Made by a program: the position numbers and the translations under genes. The notes beneath the pieces were generated by a model. It was not told the origin of the DNA, ran no database searches, and saw only the letters and a list, made by a program, of their open reading frames with translations. DNA of 64,000 nucleotides from Flaviaestuariibacter sp. (GTDB lineage Bacteria; Bacteroidota; Bacteroidia; Chitinophagales; Chitinophagaceae), in the NCBI GenBank assembly GCA_025963645.1, contig JAOQAI010000008.1, positions 1 to 64,000 of the forward strand, in the 5' to 3' direction. Position 1 is the first letter of the stretch, and each line of letters begins with the position of its first letter. Of this stretch, positions 62,360 through 64,000 are shown piece by piece.

Positions 62360-63324
62360 TGAATATCTCAAACGGCTTAAAGAAACGATTCTATGCCTCA
62401 CGACCGGTTAAAGGAATGATCCGGCGAAGCAAAGGATATTCCGTACCCGGTACGGATGCTTTCTCTTTGCACGATGTTTGGGTAGCTTTTTTTCAACAAC
62501 TGAAACGGACCAGTTTGGTAGAAAGAGCTGCCGCCATTTCCTTCAATGTTTTCATGGCCATCCCGCCAGTCCTGCTTTTCGTATTCACGCTTATCCCCTA
62601 CCTGCCCATTTCCAAACAGTTCATCAACGAAATGTTTGGGCTTATTCGTGACCTGATTCCCGGCGAGGAAAACAACTCCGTCATCATTGGCTTTTTGCAG
62701 GATTTTTTAGATAAGCCTCGTGGCGAACTGCTTTCTTTTGGTCTTCTTTTAGCCTTATTCTTTTCAAGCAATGCCATGATGGGCCTCCTGCGGTCTTTTG
62801 ATAAAAATTACGAAGGCTTCATAAAAAGAAGCGGCTTACGCAAAAGGCGCACCGCGCTGAAACTCACCTTCATTGTGTTCACCACCGTTTTCACTTCCAT
62901 TCTCTTATTGATAGCCCAAAGCACCGTGCTGCAATATGTAGGAGTTGAAAACAAGTTTGTTCGCAACTTGATCAGCGAAACCCGTTGGATCGTTGTCTTG
63001 TTCTTAGTCTTCCTGTCGATATCATTTATTTATCGTTATGGACCCTCCCTGACCACTCGTTGGCGGTTTATAAACCCGGGTGCCGTGTTTGCCACCAGCC
63101 TGATGATTTTAGCGACAGCCTTGGTTACTTTCTGGGTGAATAACTTTAGTAATTATAATAAGTTGTATGGCTCCATCAGTGCTGTTTTTATTCTCATGTC
63201 TCTAATCTACATTAACTCATTGATTGTGTTGATTGGTTTTGAACTGAATGTCACCATCAATAATCTAAGGGTCAAGGCAGAGAAAGCAGTTAAAAATGTG
63301 ACCAAAGGTTCTATTCCGGTTTAA
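62359..63324 (+). CDS. YihY/BrkB-family membrane protein
   Basis: A 321-aa inner-membrane protein with about six helices. TSLVERAAAISFNVFMAIPPVLLFVFTLIPYLP and FFSSNAMMGLLRSFDKNYEG are typical of the family PF03631. Its role is unclear (once misnamed RNase BN; suspected envelope or transport function). It starts in overlap with mltG and has a conserved GSISAVFILMSLIYINSLIVLIGFELN stretch near the end. Confidence 0.9.
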   Translation: MNISNGLKKRFYASRPVKGMIRRSKGYSVPGTDAFSLHDVWVAFFQQLKRTSLVERAAAISFNVFMAIPPVLLFVFTLIPYLPISKQFINEMFGLIRDLIPGEENNSVIIGFLQDFLDKPRGELLSFGLLLALFFSSNAMMGLLRSFDKNYEGFIKRSGLRKRRTALKLTFIVFTTVFTSILLLIAQSTVLQYVGVENKFVRNLISETRWIVVLFLVFLSISFIYRYGPSLTTRWRFINPGAVFATSLMILATALVTFWVNNFSNYNKLYGSISAVFILMSLIYINSLIVLIGFELNVTINNLRVKAEKAVKNVTKGSIPV

Positions 63325-63377
63325 TACTTTCGGATTCTGCAAAATTTGTTGGAAATTAGTGCTCTCAAAACTTCATT

Positions 63378-63977
63378 ATGAAAAAGATAATGCTTCTTCT
63401 GACCCTGGTTTCCATTTTTGGAACCGCTTTCAAAGCAGTCAATGAATTGCCTATTGGCGCTACGTTGCCTGTAGCCGATGTAAAAATGAAAGACATCAGC
63501 GGCAAAGACATCACGTTAAAAGGTGCTATGAAAAAAGGCGGCTTATTAGTGATGTTTAGCTGCAACACCTGCCCTTATGTAATTAAAAACCAGCAGCGCA
63601 CCGTTGAATCTGGCAACTATGCAATGAATAAGAATGTCGGGGTGATCCTGATTAATTCCAACGAAGCGCAACGTGGTGATGCTGATTCCTATGACGCAAT
63701 GAAGGCCTATGCAAAAGCGCAGGGCTATAAATGGTCGTATGTGATCGATGAAAGGTCGGCAGTGGCGGATGCTTTCGGCGCTAACAAAACACCGGAGTGT
63801 TTCTTATTTGATGGCACTGGCAAATTAGTATATCATGGTGCTATCGATGATAATCCAACCGATGAAAATGCCGTAGGACGCAAGCATTTAAAAGAAGCGA
63901 TTGTTGAAATGCTCGGCGGAAAAGAAGTCTCTGTAAAAACTTCCAAGTCAGTTGGCTGCAGCATCAAAAGAATCTAA
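63378..63977 (+). CDS. Thioredoxin-fold redoxin (AhpC/TSA type), exported
   Basis: A 199-aa protein with a signal peptide (1-20). The thioredoxin-like core has the CxxC pair Cys62-Cys65 in SCNTCPYVIKNQQ, followed by GVILINSNEAQRGDADSYDAM and YVIDERSAVADAFGANKTPECFLFD, typical of redoxin/peroxiredoxin-like exported proteins of Bacteroidota. It probably reduces periplasmic disulfides or peroxides. The stop lies 23 bp before the window's right edge, so the neighbour is unknown. Confidence 0.9.
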   Translation: MKKIMLLLTLVSIFGTAFKAVNELPIGATLPVADVKMKDISGKDITLKGAMKKGGLLVMFSCNTCPYVIKNQQRTVESGNYAMNKNVGVILINSNEAQRGDADSYDAMKAYAKAQGYKWSYVIDERSAVADAFGANKTPECFLFDGTGKLVYHGAIDDNPTDENAVGRKHLKEAIVEMLGGKEVSVKTSKSVGCSIKRI

Positions 63978-64000
63978 TCGATACAGTTATATAAAAAACG

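Noticed and set aside
1-64000. CRISPR array, prophage or integrative element
   Set aside because: No evenly spaced repeats, phage structural genes or integrase were seen; only the IS3 fragment at the left edge indicates mobility.

Overview
The window looks like chromosomal DNA of a Bacteroidota species, most likely family Chitinophagaceae. Signs are SusC/SusD pairs, type IX secretion (type B) sorting domains, '-7' promoter boxes of TAnnTTTG form, a Bacteroidota-style miaB / sigma-54 regulator / lptE / secG gene order, and many exported proteins with Chitinophaga/Niastella-like sequence. No rRNA, tRNA or CRISPR array was seen. All assignments come from reading the sequence; no database search was run.

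Layout. 1-1500: the first codons of an IS3-type transposase OrfA run off the left edge, followed by an unknown secreted protein and a frameshifted remnant of a membrane protein. 1502-8736: an exported WD40-caspase protein, a zinc-ribbon protein, and an adhesin-like protein with a type IX sorting domain. 8821-27057: a polysaccharide utilization locus (PUL). On the minus strand it has susC, susD, two lipoproteins that are probable glycan binders, and five glycoside hydrolases (GH30, GH5, GH3, GH16 and a clan GH-A enzyme that may be GH158). A divergent membrane-spanning propeller/LuxR regulator faces susC. The enzyme set points to beta-1,3/1,6-glucan such as laminarin or fungal glucan. Three copies of a 9-bp word lie between susC and the regulator and are candidate operator sites.

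27456-38522: a compact four-gene minus-strand cluster of exported proteins: a 284-aa two-domain protein, an outer-membrane barrel candidate, a fibronectin-type protein and a 2113-aa giant with internal repeats. The small and giant proteins share a homologous N-terminal architecture. This is the best candidate for a poorly described system. 38801-44360: two small exported proteins, then a LytTR response regulator and a propeller histidine kinase. 44750-49929: a redox/xenobiotic block (Bcr-type MFS pump, two LLM flavin monooxygenases, Ohr peroxidase, F420-reductase-like dehydrogenase) next to a divergent HxlR regulator with a palindromic operator.

50196-64000: mostly housekeeping. It holds a LysE-type exporter, an ATP-grasp enzyme, a CCG-type Fe-S protein, a conserved hypothetical and an outer-membrane receptor. 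The plus-strand run is miaB - mntA/hepT toxin-antitoxin - sigma-54 activator - lptE - hypothetical - secG - mltG - yihY - redoxin. miaB carries an in-frame insertion of a palindromic interspersed repeat, and the toxin-antitoxin pair sits inside this otherwise standard operon.
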